Below the pieces are notes generated by a model. The model searched no databases. It was not told the DNA's origin and worked only from the letters and a program-made list of their open reading frames with translations. DNA of 64,000 nucleotides from contig NYTH01000039.1 of the NCBI GenBank assembly GCA_002683405.1, forward strand, positions 1-64,000, in the 5' to 3' direction. A program made the translations under genes and the position numbers. How positions within the stretch are numbered: the first letter of the stretch is position 1; the number at the start of each line of letters is the position of its first letter. The stretch is from Salinisphaeraceae bacterium. GTDB taxonomy: Bacteria > Pseudomonadota > Gammaproteobacteria > Nevskiales > Salinisphaeraceae. Shown piece after piece: positions 52,516 through 64,000 of the stretch.

Positions 52516-53559
52516 ATGAGCGTAACGCTCGGCGACATCGCCCGGCGCTTCGACCTGAAGCTGAACGGGGATGCCGATACGCCGGTGCAGGGCGTGTGCA
52601 GCCTGGCGCCCGGCGAACCGGGTCATCTGGCGTATCTGGCTGACGACAAGCAGGCCGGGCATCTGGCGGACTCCTGCGCTGCGGCCTTCATTCTGGCGCC
52701 GGCCCGGGCCAGCGCTGCCCCGGGCCCGGCGCTGCTCACCGACAACCCGAAGCTGGCCTTTGCCCGGGTAGCGAGTCTGTTCGATGCGCCGCGCCCGCCT
52801 GCGGGCGTCCACGAAAGCGCCATCGTGGGCGAGGGCGCCCGCATTGCCGATACTGCGTCAATTGGCGCGCGCGTGGTCGTCGGTCGGAATGTCGAGATCG
52901 AGGACGGCGCCTGTCTTTATCCGGGTGTGGTGATCAATGATGACTGCGTTGTCGGCGCGGACAGCGTTGTGGGCCCGAACGTCGTCTTCCGGCAGAAAGT
53001 GCGCACGGGGGCGCGCTGTCGCATCGGCTCGGGCACGGTTCTGGGTGAGCGGGGTTTCGGCCTGGCGCAGGACGCTGGCCGCTGGGTCGCCATTCCGCAG
53101 CTGGGCGGCGTGCGTCTGGCTGACGATGTCGAAATAGGCGCCAACTGCACCATCGACTGCGGCGCGCTGGGTGATACCGTGATCGAGGAGGGCGCCAAGC
53201 TCGACGACCAGATTCACATTGCCCACAACTGCCGAATCGGCGCCCATACGGTGATCGCCGGCTGCTCCGGCGTGGCGGGCAGCACCGATATCGGCGCGCA
53301 CTGCGTGATCGGCGGCGGCGTTGGCGTGGCCGACCATGTGACCATCGTGGACGGCGTGATCGTGACCGGGGGCGCGCAGGTGCACTCCAGCATTCGCAAG
53401 CCCGGCATGTATTCTTCCCAGTTCCGGGTCATGCCGCACCGCGAGTGGTTCAAGCGCCTGGTGCATTTTCGCAACATCGGCAAGATGGATGCGCGGATCC
53501 GCAAGCTGGAACAGCAGGCCGCTTCAGGCGGCCGAGAAAAACAAGCCAAAGGGGATTAG
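52516..53559 (+). CDS. lpxD: UDP-3-O-acylglucosamine N-acyltransferase
   Basis: Third step of lipid A synthesis. A short N-terminal UDP-binding domain (about 1-100) precedes a left-handed beta-helix of hexapeptide repeats. The catalytic His is His237 in IHIAHNCRIGAHT. A C-terminal helix (MDARIRKLEQQA) follows. The length is 347 residues. fabZ starts 3 bases after its stop. Confidence 0.96.
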   Translation: MSVTLGDIARRFDLKLNGDADTPVQGVCSLAPGEPGHLAYLADDKQAGHLADSCAAAFILAPARASAAPGPALLTDNPKLAFARVASLFDAPRPPAGVHESAIVGEGARIADTASIGARVVVGRNVEIEDGACLYPGVVINDDCVVGADSVVGPNVVFRQKVRTGARCRIGSGTVLGERGFGLAQDAGRWVAIPQLGGVRLADDVEIGANCTIDCGALGDTVIEEGAKLDDQIHIAHNCRIGAHTVIAGCSGVAGSTDIGAHCVIGGGVGVADHVTIVDGVIVTGGAQVHSSIRKPGMYSSQFRVMPHREWFKRLVHFRNIGKMDARIRKLEQQAASGGREKQAKGD

Positions 53560-53561
53560 CA

Positions 53562-54017
53562 ATGACCGACGCGGTCATGGACGTCAAAGCCATACTGGAC
53601 CAGATTCCGCACCGCTATCCGTTTCTGCTGGTGGACCGGGTGGTGGAGCTGCTGCCGGGTGAATCAATCACGGCCATCAAGAACGTCACCATCAACGAGC
53701 CGTTCTTCCAGGGCCACTTCCCCGGTGAGCCGGTCATGCCCGGTGTGCTCATGCTCGAGGCGCTGGCCCAAGCAGGCCTGCTGCTGGGCTTCGCCAGCGT
53801 CGAGGACCGCGAAGAGGGCACCCTGGTGTTTTTTGCCGGGATCGACAACGCCCGCTTCAAGCGGCAGGTGGTCCCGGGGGATCAGCTGACGCTGAAGGTC
53901 TGGTACAAGGGCGGACGGCGCAAGCTGTGGAAATTTCACGCCGAAGCCTCCGTCGAAGGGCAGCTGGCCTGCTCGGCGGATGTTCTGGCCATACCGGTGT
54001 CTCCCAATGACCGTTAG
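53562..54017 (+). CDS. fabZ: 3-hydroxyacyl-ACP dehydratase FabZ
   Basis: Dehydrates beta-hydroxyacyl-ACP in fatty-acid elongation, competing with lipid A for the same substrate. PHRYPFLLVDRV near residue 16, catalytic His52 in QGHFPGEPVMPGV and Glu66 in LMLEALAQ. The length of 151 residues is normal. It overlaps the lpxA start by 11 bases. Confidence 0.97.
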   Translation: MTDAVMDVKAILDQIPHRYPFLLVDRVVELLPGESITAIKNVTINEPFFQGHFPGEPVMPGVLMLEALAQAGLLLGFASVEDREEGTLVFFAGIDNARFKRQVVPGDQLTLKVWYKGGRRKLWKFHAEASVEGQLACSADVLAIPVSPNDR

Positions 54018-54795
54018 CGCCAACGGAATCCATCCCACTGCGGTCATCGATCCCGGCGCTCAGCTGGCGGACGACGTCAGCGTGGGGGCCTATAGCGTGA
54101 TCGGGGCCGATGTTGAAATCGGCGCCGGCACCCGGATTGGTCCGCACGCCGTGATTCACGGCCCCACGCGCATCGGCCGGGACAATCAGATCTACCAGTT
54201 CACCTCCATTGGCGAAGCGCCTCAGCACATGGCGTACAAGGAGGAGCCCACCCGGGTGGAAATCGGCGACCGCAATATTTTCCGCGAGTTCTGCACGGTG
54301 CATCGCGGCACGGTGATCGACCAGAGCCTGACGGCCATCGGCAACGACAACCTGCTCATGGCCTATGTGCACGTGGCACACGACTGCGTGCTGGGTAACC
54401 ACATCATCATGGCCAATGGCGCCAGCCTGGCCGGCCATGTGCGGATTGCCGATCGCTGCCTGTTCGGCGGGTTCGCCATGGTCCATCAGAACGCCCGCGT
54501 CGGCCGGCTGGCGTTTCTGGGCTATTCCACGGGGCTGGTGCTGGATCTGCCCCCCTACACGCGCTGCGCGGATCACGTGGCCAAACCGCACGGCATCAAT
54601 TCGGTAGGGATGCGTCGTGCCGGCTACACAAACGAAGAAATCGCCCAGGCCAAGCAGTGCTACAAGATCATCTACCGGTCCAGCCTGCTGCTGAACGAGG
54701 CGCAGAAGGAGCTCGAGTCCATGGCCGCCGATTCGGCTATCGCCGGGGATTTCGTCGAGTTCATCAAGCTGTCGAAACGCGGCCTCATTCGCTAA
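54007..54795 (+). CDS. lpxA: UDP-N-acetylglucosamine acyltransferase
   Basis: First step of lipid A synthesis. Hexapeptide-repeat beta-helix with catalytic His125 in YVHVAHDCVLGNH and a C-terminal helical domain. The length is 262 residues. The start at 54007 lies inside the fabZ end; a start further upstream would overlap fabZ more. Confidence 0.97.
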   Translation: MTVSANGIHPTAVIDPGAQLADDVSVGAYSVIGADVEIGAGTRIGPHAVIHGPTRIGRDNQIYQFTSIGEAPQHMAYKEEPTRVEIGDRNIFREFCTVHRGTVIDQSLTAIGNDNLLMAYVHVAHDCVLGNHIIMANGASLAGHVRIADRCLFGGFAMVHQNARVGRLAFLGYSTGLVLDLPPYTRCADHVAKPHGINSVGMRRAGYTNEEIAQAKQCYKIIYRSSLLLNEAQKELESMAADSAIAGDFVEFIKLSKRGLIR

Positions 54796-54823
54796 CGGGT
54801 CCGCCGGCCATGCAGGGGGCCCC

Positions 54824-56005
54824 ATGCCGGTAGAGACGCCGCAATCGTCCGGCCCGGAACCCAGCTTCGCGCTGGTGGCCGGAGAGCTATCCGGCGACCG
54901 GCTTGGCGCCGGCTTGATTCGCGCGTTGCGCAAGCGCTACCCCCAGGCCCGCTTCGAGGGCGTCACCGGGCCGGAAATGGTGGCCGAGGGCTGTCACAGC
55001 CTGGCGGATGTGGAAGCCCTTTCGCTGTTCGGGGTGGGTGAGGTCATCCGCGAAATACCGCGGCTGCTGCGGCTCCGGCGTGATCTGAAAAAGCATTTTC
55101 TGACCCGGCGGCCCGACGTTTTCGTCGGGATTGACGCCCCGGCGTTCAACAACACGCTCGAGGCACAACTGCGCGCCGGCGGGCTGAAGACGGCCCATTA
55201 CGTGTGCCCCACGGTCTGGGCCTGGCGCAAGGGCCGCGTGCGTCACATCCGGCGGGCGGTCGACCTGATGCTCTCCATCTTCCCCTTCGAGTTGCCGTTT
55301 CTGCAGGAAAACGGCGTGCCCGCGCGCTATGTGGGTCATCCGCTGGCGGACGAGTTGCCGATCAACCCGGATCAGGCGGCTGCGCGCCGCGCCCTGAGGC
55401 TTGAGGCCGGCACACAGTATCTCGCGCTGCTGCCGGGCAGCCGGCGGTCGGAAGTGGCGCAGCTGGGCCGGCCGCTGCTGGAAACGGCTGCCTGGCTGCA
55501 CGAGCGTCTGCCCGCGCTGCGGTTCGTTGCGCCGCTCGCAACGGCCCGCGTACGCGAAATCTTCGAAGCGCAGGTGGCGGAGTTTGCGCCTGACCTGCCG
55601 CTGACCTGCGTGGATGGCCAGTCTCGCGCTGTGTTGACCGCCAGCGATACCGCGCTGCTGGCCTCCGGAACGGCCACGCTGGAAGCCGCGCTGCTGAAAA
55701 CGCCCATGGTGGTGGTCTACGTGCTCACGCCGTTCAATACGGTGCTGGCCCGCGCCTTTGGCCTGGACCGGCTGGAATTTTTCAGCATGCCCAATCTGGT
55801 GGCCGGGCGCGGGCTGGTCCCCGAATACCGGCAGCAGCAGGTGCGTCCGGACATTCTGGGCATGTGGACGTATCAGCTGCTGACGTCGGCATCGGCGCGC
55901 CAGCGTCAGCTTGATGGCTTCAAGGCCATCCACGAGGTGCTGCGCTGCAATGCGGATGAACAGGCCGCCGATGCCATTGCGGCGCTGCTGGCGGATCGCG
56001 CGTGA
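54824..56005 (+). CDS. lpxB: Lipid-A-disaccharide synthase
   Basis: Joins UDP-2,3-diacylglucosamine and lipid X, a GT19 glycosyltransferase at the inner membrane. [18 protein letters not shown] near residue 17, [18 protein letters not shown] near 132 and [19 protein letters not shown] near 288 are family motifs. The length is 393 residues. Its stop overlaps the rnhB GTG start. Confidence 0.96.
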   Translation: MPVETPQSSGPEPSFALVAGELSGDRLGAGLIRALRKRYPQARFEGVTGPEMVAEGCHSLADVEALSLFGVGEVIREIPRLLRLRRDLKKHFLTRRPDVFVGIDAPAFNNTLEAQLRAGGLKTAHYVCPTVWAWRKGRVRHIRRAVDLMLSIFPFELPFLQENGVPARYVGHPLADELPINPDQAAARRALRLEAGTQYLALLPGSRRSEVAQLGRPLLETAAWLHERLPALRFVAPLATARVREIFEAQVAEFAPDLPLTCVDGQSRAVLTASDTALLASGTATLEAALLKTPMVVVYVLTPFNTVLARAFGLDRLEFFSMPNLVAGRGLVPEYRQQQVRPDILGMWTYQLLTSASARQRQLDGFKAIHEVLRCNADEQAADAIAALLADRA

Positions 56006-56592
56006 GCGGCCCCTGCGTTGCCGGCGTGGACGAAGCTGGCCGTGGACCGCTGGCGGGACCCGTCGTGGCGGCGGCGGTCATTCTGCCCGACGACGCCGAT
56101 CTGCCGGGCCTGACGGACTCCAAGAAACTCACGGCCGCGCGCCGGGTTGCGCTGGCCGGGCAGATTCGCGGCCAGGCGCTGGCCTGGGCGATCGCCCAGG
56201 CCAGTGTCGAGGAGATCGAACAGCTGAATATCCTCCGGGCCAGCCTGCTCGCCATGCGGCGGGCGGTGTTGTCGCTCGCGCGGTCGCCCGAGTCAGTGGT
56301 TGTGGACGGTAATCAGCTGCCCGACCTGCCCATGCCGGCCCGCTCGATCGTCGGCGGTGATGGCCTGGTGGCCAGCATCAGCGCGGCCTCGGTGCTGGCC
56401 AAGGTGGATCGCGACGCCCGCATGGCAGCGCTGGATGCGGTCTATCCCGTTTACGGCTTCGCCCGCCACAAGGGTTACGGCACGCGCGAGCACCTGGACG
56501 CGCTGGCGCAATTCGGCCCGTGTCCGATCCACCGGCGGGGCTTTGCACCCGTTCGCAGCGCCCAGCAGGCCTTTGATTTCGGTGCCTCGTGA
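56002..56592 (+). CDS. rnhB: Ribonuclease HII
   Basis: Cuts RNA in RNA-DNA hybrids, including single ribonucleotides. The motif [19 protein letters not shown] carries Asp10 and Glu11; [24 protein letters not shown] and [11 protein letters not shown] follow. The length is 196 residues with a GTG start overlapping the lpxB TGA. It sits between lpxB and dnaE as in other gammaproteobacteria. Confidence 0.96.
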   Translation: MSGPCVAGVDEAGRGPLAGPVVAAAVILPDDADLPGLTDSKKLTAARRVALAGQIRGQALAWAIAQASVEEIEQLNILRASLLAMRRAVLSLARSPESVVVDGNQLPDLPMPARSIVGGDGLVASISAASVLAKVDRDARMAALDAVYPVYGFARHKGYGTREHLDALAQFGPCPIHRRGFAPVRSAQQAFDFGAS

Positions 56593-56646
56593 ACGGCGCC
56601 GCACACGGCGGCTTTCGATGGAATTCTTTCGCGTTAACATAGCCGG

Positions 56647-59600
56647 ATGAGCCGGCCGTTCGTCCATCTGAGGATTCATAGCGAGTACTCCCTGTCCGAC
56701 GGGATGGTGCGTATTCCGGCACTCATGAAAGCCCTGCAGGCGGCCGGTATGCCCGCCGTGGCCATCAGCGACAACAGCAACCTGTTCGCGATGGTCAAGT
56801 TCTACCGCGCCGCGCTGGGTGCCGGCATCAAGCCGATCATTGGCGCGGATATCTGGGTGACGGGGGACGACGAGCAGGCCCATCGGCTGACGCTGTTCTG
56901 TCAGAACGAAACGGGCTATCGCAACCTCAGTCAGGTGCTCACCGAGAGCTATCTGCAGGGGCAGAAGGGCGGCCGCGCGACGACGTCTGCCTCGCTGCTG
57001 GCCCGACACAGCGACGGGCTGATCGCGCTGTCCGGCGCGCAGCAGGGCGAGGTTGGCCGAGCGCTGCTCGCCGGCCACCGCGACGCCGCGCGTGACCGGG
57101 CGCAAGCCTGGGCCGGGATGTTTCCCGGACGCTACTACCTTGAACTGTGCCGTACCGGCCGGCCGGACGAGGAAGCCTGCACCAACGCCAGCGCCGAGCT
57201 GGCGGCCGAGCTGGAGCTGCCGGTGGTGGCCACCAACGATGTCCGGTTCGTCGCCCCGGAGGATTTCGAGGCGCACGAGGTGCGTGTCTGTATTCACGAT
57301 GGCTACACGCTGGATGACGCGCGCCGCCCCCGGCGCTATTCGCAAGCGCAGTACCTGAAGACCGCCGAGGCCATGGCGGCGCTGTTCGAGGATATTCCCG
57401 AAGCGCTCGACAATACCGTCGAGATTGCGCGGCGCTGCAACCTCCAGCTGAGTCTGGGCAAGAATTTCCTGCCCGATTTCCCCGTACCCGAAGGCCACGA
57501 CGCGGATTCGTTCTTGCGTGCCGACTCGGCGCGACGCCTGGAAATGCGTCTGGCCGAGCTTTTTCCGGATGAGGCGGAACGCCAGGCGCAGCGTGCGACC
57601 TACGAACAGCGCCTGCAGGTCGAGCTGGACGTCATCAGCAACATGGGGTTCCCGGGCTATTTCCTGATCGTGGCCGATTTCATCGAGTGGGCCCGCAACA
57701 ACGGCGTGCCGGTGGGCCCGGGCCGTGGTTCCGGTGCCGGCTCTCTGGTGGCTTATGCCATGGGCATAACCGACCTGGATCCATTGGCTTACGATCTTCT
57801 GTTCGAGCGTTTTCTGAACCCGGAACGCGTGTCGATGCCCGACTTTGATATTGATTTCTGCATGGACGGGCGGGATCGCGTCATCGACTACGTGGCGCAG
57901 CGCTACGGCGAGCGCCGGGTGTCGCAGATCATCACCTACGGCAGCATGGCCGCCAAGGCCGTCATCCGCGACGTGGGCCGGGTGCTCGGGCACGGCTATG
58001 GCTACGTCGACCGGATTGCCAAGCAGGTGCCCTTTGCCGTCGACATGACGCTCGACAAGGCGCTGGGTTTTGCCAAAGGCAAGGATGGCGCCGACGACGA
58101 GAAGCTGAAGAACCAGTTCTCGCAGGAATTGCGCCAGAGCTACGATACGGACGAGGAGGTGCGCTACCTCATTGACATGGCGCGGTCGCTTGAAGGTCTG
58201 ACCCGTAATCCGGGCAAGCACGCCGGCGGCGTGGTGATCTCCCCGGCCGACCTGACCGAATTCACGCCGCTGTACTGTGAGCCGGGCGGCGGCAACCGCG
58301 TGACGCAGTTCGACAAGGACGATGTCGAGGCCGTCGGCCTGGTCAAGTTCGACTTTCTGGGGCTACGGACGCTCACGATCATTGACCGCGCGGTGCATAT
58401 CGTCAACGAAGTGCGGCAGAAGAAGGGTGAAAATCCTCTGGATATCAGGCAGTTGCCGCTGGATGACAAGGCGGCTTATAACCTGTTGCGCAAGGGCGAG
58501 ACGACGGCGGTCTTCCAGCTGGAATCCAGCGGCATGCGGCGCCTGATCAAGCGGCTGCTGCCCGACCAGTTCGAGGATATCGTGGCCCTGGTGGCCCTGT
58601 ACCGGCCGGGTCCGCTGGAATCCGGCATGGTCGACGACTACTGCGATCGCAAGCACGGGCAGAAGGTGGTCTATCCGCACCCCAGGCTGGAAAAGGTGCT
58701 CGAACCCACCTATGGCGTGATCCTCTACCAGGAGCAGGTCATGCAGATCGCCCAGGAACTGGCGGGCTATAGCCTGGGCGGGGCCGATCTGCTGCGGCGG
58801 GCGATGGGCAAGAAAAAGGTCGAGGAAATGGCGAAGCAGCGCCAGGTCTTCGTCGACGGCGCCGCCGAGCGTGGCGTGGAAGCGGACAACGCCGGCTATA
58901 TCTTCGATCTGATCGAGAAATTCGCCGGTTACGGCTTCAACAAATCCCACTCGGCGGCCTACGCGCTGGTGTCCTACCAGACCGCCTGGCTCAAGGCGCA
59001 TCACCCGGCCGCCTTCATGTGCGCGGTGCTCTCGGCGGACATGGATCACACCGACAAGGTCGTGACCATGATCGACGAGTGCCACCGCATGGATATCGAA
59101 GTCCATGCGCCCAACGTCAATCACTCCGGCTACGACTTCACCACGATCGACGAGCACGGAATTCGCTACGGTCTGGGCGCGCTCAAGGGCGTGGGCCGGG
59201 GCGCCATCGAAGCCATTATCGCCGAGCGGGACCGGGGCGGGGCGTTTACCGACCTGTTCGAGTTCTGCCGCCGAATCGATACCTCGAAAACCAATCGCCG
59301 TATGCTCGAGGCGATGATCCGTGCCGGCGCCCTGGACGACCTGGGGCCCAACCGCGCCAGCCTGGTCCACGGCCTGGGCCGCGCGCTGACGGCCGCCGAG
59401 CAGCAGCGCAACGCGGCCAGTGCCGGCCAGAATGACCTGTTCGGCATGGCCGAGCCGGACGCCACGCCGGTGTTCAGCCTGCAGGCCATCGAGGACTGGT
59501 CGGATGATGATCGGTTGCGGGCCGAGCGCGAGACGCTGGGGCTGTATCTGTCGGGTCATCCCATCACGGCCTGGGAAGACGAACTGGCGCAGTTTACGGA

Positions 59601-60207
59601 CGGCAAGATTGCCGAGATCGTGGGCGACCTGACGCCGCCTGACGCCGCCAGCGGCAATGGCGGCGGTCGCAACGGCCGCAAGCGGGTCGTGCTGGCTGGC
59701 CTGGTGACCGATTTGCAGCGCCGCAAGCGCCGCATGTTCTTCAAGCTGGATGATCGCAGCGGGCGCATCGATTGCAGCCTGTTCGAAGAGAAGGCTGCGG
59801 CCTTCACGCATCTGCTGCAGCCGGACCGTCTGCTGGTGGTCTCCGGTACGCTCAGTTACGACGACTTCGCGGACGGCTGGAAGATATCGCCTCGCGAGAT
59901 CATGGAGCTGGGCGAGGCGCGTGAGCGCTACGCCGAGCGAATCCTGCTCAAGCTGGCGGGCGGCAACGGGTTGGATATGGCCCGGCTGGCCGGTTATCTC
60001 GATCAGTATCGCAACGGCGAGGACGAAGGCGGTTGCGCCATCAGCATCCGCTACGAGAACGCGCTGGCCAGCGCGAGCTTCCGGCTGCCGGGGCGCCGGG
60101 TGCGGGCCTGCGACGAACTGCTGGGCGGGCTGCGGGAAATACTCGGACACGACGCGGTTGCCGTTCGCTACCGGCGCACCGCGGGTGAGCAGCCTGCGGC
60201 CGGCTGA
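56647..60207 (+). CDS. dnaE: DNA polymerase III alpha subunit
   Basis: Replicative polymerase. The N-terminal PHP domain starts FVHLRIHSEYSLSDG; the C-family palm has GPGRGSGAGSLVAYAMGI near 360 and PDFDIDFCMDGRDRVIDY near 400, holding the catalytic Asp pair. A helix-hairpin-helix region and a C-terminal OB-fold (about 1010-1080) follow. The length is 1186 residues, close to E. coli's 1160. Confidence 0.97.
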   Translation: MSRPFVHLRIHSEYSLSDGMVRIPALMKALQAAGMPAVAISDNSNLFAMVKFYRAALGAGIKPIIGADIWVTGDDEQAHRLTLFCQNETGYRNLSQVLTESYLQGQKGGRATTSASLLARHSDGLIALSGAQQGEVGRALLAGHRDAARDRAQAWAGMFPGRYYLELCRTGRPDEEACTNASAELAAELELPVVATNDVRFVAPEDFEAHEVRVCIHDGYTLDDARRPRRYSQAQYLKTAEAMAALFEDIPEALDNTVEIARRCNLQLSLGKNFLPDFPVPEGHDADSFLRADSARRLEMRLAELFPDEAERQAQRATYEQRLQVELDVISNMGFPGYFLIVADFIEWARNNGVPVGPGRGSGAGSLVAYAMGITDLDPLAYDLLFERFLNPERVSMPDFDIDFCMDGRDRVIDYVAQRYGERRVSQIITYGSMAAKAVIRDVGRVLGHGYGYVDRIAKQVPFAVDMTLDKALGFAKGKDGADDEKLKNQFSQELRQSYDTDEEVRYLIDMARSLEGLTRNPGKHAGGVVISPADLTEFTPLYCEPGGGNRVTQFDKDDVEAVGLVKFDFLGLRTLTIIDRAVHIVNEVRQKKGENPLDIRQLPLDDKAAYNLLRKGETTAVFQLESSGMRRLIKRLLPDQFEDIVALVALYRPGPLESGMVDDYCDRKHGQKVVYPHPRLEKVLEPTYGVILYQEQVMQIAQELAGYSLGGADLLRRAMGKKKVEEMAKQRQVFVDGAAERGVEADNAGYIFDLIEKFAGYGFNKSHSAAYALVSYQTAWLKAHHPAAFMCAVLSADMDHTDKVVTMIDECHRMDIEVHAPNVNHSGYDFTTIDEHGIRYGLGALKGVGRGAIEAIIAERDRGGAFTDLFEFCRRIDTSKTNRRMLEAMIRAGALDDLGPNRASLVHGLGRALTAAEQQRNAASAGQNDLFGMAEPDATPVFSLQAIEDWSDDDRLRAERETLGLYLSGHPITAWEDELAQFTDGKIAEIVGDLTPPDAASGNGGGRNGRKRVVLAGLVTDLQRRKRRMFFKLDDRSGRIDCSLFEEKAAAFTHLLQPDRLLVVSGTLSYDDFADGWKISPREIMELGEARERYAERILLKLAGGNGLDMARLAGYLDQYRNGEDEGGCAISIRYENALASASFRLPGRRVRACDELLGGLREILGHDAVAVRYRRTAGEQPAAG

Positions 60208-60352
60208 GCGGGCTGCTACGCTCGCGCCCGACTTTTGGCTGTCACGCAGGGGCTGATCTGTTACATATAGTCAGCCGCCTATCGCGGGGGACAGGGAATT
60301 CACGAATGTATGCGGGCGTCCGGATCGACGCGCCCGCCTTGCGGATTGGTCA

Positions 60353-61317
60353 ATGCAGAAAAAGAAACTCGATTACCTTGATTTCGAGCAGCCCATCGCC
60401 GAACTGGCGCAGAAAATCGAAGAATTGCGCTTTGTGGCCGATGGCAGCGAAGTCGACCTGAACGAGGAAATCGAGCGGCTCGAGGTCAAGAGCCGGAACC
60501 TTACCGAGGACATCTTTGCCAAGCTGGGTTCCTGGCAGGTGGTGCAGCTGGCGCGGCATCCGCAGCGCCCCTACACCCTGGACTACATCGATGCGCTGTT
60601 CACCGATTTCGAGGAACTGCACGGCGATCGACACTATGGCGACGATCCGGCCATCGTGGGGGGTCTGGCGCGGCTGGACGGCCACTCGGTCATGGTGATT
60701 GGTCACCAGAAGGGCCGGGACACCAAGGAGAAGGTCTACCGCAATTTCGGCATGCCCCGGCCGGAGGGCTACCGCAAGGCCCTGCGGCTGATGCAGCTGG
60801 CCGAACGATTCAACCTGCCGGTGATCACGCTCATCGACACGCCCGGCGCCTATCCGGGTATCGGTGCGGAGGAGCGCAACCAGAGCGAGGCCATCGCCCG
60901 GAACCTGTTCGAGATGGCGCGCCTGAAAACGCCCATCATCTGCACCGTCATCGGCGAGGGCGGCTCGGGCGGAGCGCTTGCGGTCGGCGTGGGCGACCAC
61001 ATCGCGATGCTGCAGTACTCGGTGTACTCGGTCATTTCGCCGGAGGGCTGCGCGTCCATCCTGTGGAAGAGCGCGGACAAGGCCAAGGATGCTGCCGAAG
61101 CCATGAAGATGACCTCGGCCAGCCTGCAGGAGCTGGGGCTGATCGACGAAATCATCCCGGAACCGTTGGGCGGCGCCCACCGCGATTACGCAGCGGTGAC
61201 CCGGACACTGAAGGATTCGCTGAGCCTGACGCTGTCTCGACTGAGCGCCATGAGCAGTGACGAACTGGTCGCCCAGCGCTACGACCGCTGGATGCGCTAC
61301 GGAGACTACAAGACCTC

Positions 61318-61321
<4 letters not shown>
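60353..61321 (+). CDS. accA: Acetyl-CoA carboxylase carboxyltransferase alpha subunit
   Basis: With AccD it transfers carboxyl from biotin to acetyl-CoA, the first step of fatty-acid synthesis. [20 protein letters not shown] near the N-terminus, [20 protein letters not shown] near 120, [16 protein letters not shown] and [14 protein letters not shown] are diagnostic. The length is 322 residues. The 145-base gap after dnaE may hold its promoter, not clearly resolved. Confidence 0.97.

Positions 61322-64000
<2,679 letters not shown>

Noticed and set aside
56293-58221. Open frame of 642 codons on the minus strand
   Set aside because: Antisense of rnhB and dnaE without any family motif.

Overview
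The window is GC-rich chromosomal DNA from a gammaproteobacterium. Most of it keeps two gene orders known from Pseudomonas and Xanthomonadales. The first is ispB / rplU-rpmA-obgE-proB / rpsT / murJ-ribF-lspA / type IV minor pilins / thiO. The second is dapE-dapD-dapC-glnD-map / rpsB-tsf-pyrH-frr-uppS-cdsA-rseP-bamA-skp-lpxD-fabZ-lpxA-lpxB-rnhB-dnaE-accA-tilS-pyrG. A non-enteric lineage close to Xanthomonadales is my best guess from gene order; I could not check it by search.

Layout. 1-1929 (minus): end of a dTDP-rhamnose operon (rmlB, partial rmlA). 1930-3157: repeat-rich DNA and tRNA-Pro(CGG), whose 3' end is partly duplicated. 3163-7922: ispB (minus), then rplU, rpmA, obgE and proB (plus). 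8008-12152: rpsT (minus), murJ, ribF, lspA. 12162-14928: a sugar-precursor cassette (low-molecular-weight phosphatase, UDP-sugar dehydrogenase, UDP-glucuronate epimerase). 14937-16018: inverted REP-like repeats around a small GIY-YIG nuclease gene. 16069-23042 (minus): minor pilin operon 1 (fimT-pilV-pilW-pilX-pilY1-pilE). 23357-24349: thiO. 24367-31321 (minus): a second, divergent minor pilin operon with the same gene order. 31493-32620: tRNA-Thr(CGT) and tRNA-Ser(TGA) inside an array of partial tRNA copies and hairpin cassettes. 32739-35705: class I aldolase and a cNMP-binding/patatin protein. 35683-42740 (minus): lysine/peptidoglycan precursor genes, glnD and map. 42983-64000 (plus): a long run of translation, lipid A, outer-membrane assembly, replication and fatty-acid genes, cut off inside pyrG.

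What stands out. (1) All three tRNA genes are accompanied by truncated tRNA copies joined to hairpin-rich cassettes. The 5' copies stop just after the D-loop GG and the 3' copies begin in the T-loop. One cassette family is shared by the Pro, Thr and Ser loci, and its second hairpin keeps its pairing while the sequence changes. (2) Genes normally found in these conserved orders are missing from their places: ileS and the fkpB-ispH pair around lspA, and dxr between cdsA and rseP. Two of these (ispH, dxr) belong to the MEP isoprenoid pathway. (3) There are two complete minor pilin/PilY1 sets. One PilY1 has a recognisable MIDAS motif and the other does not, and the pilX of operon 1 looks frameshifted near its end. 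(4) Several arrays of inverted REP-like repeats fill the gaps next to ispB, rpsT and the sugar cassette.

The genes form linked envelope and growth functions: rhamnose and uronic-acid sugars for surface polysaccharide, lipid II flipping and undecaprenyl synthesis, lipid A, Bam/Skp outer-membrane assembly, type IV pili, and the core translation and replication machinery.
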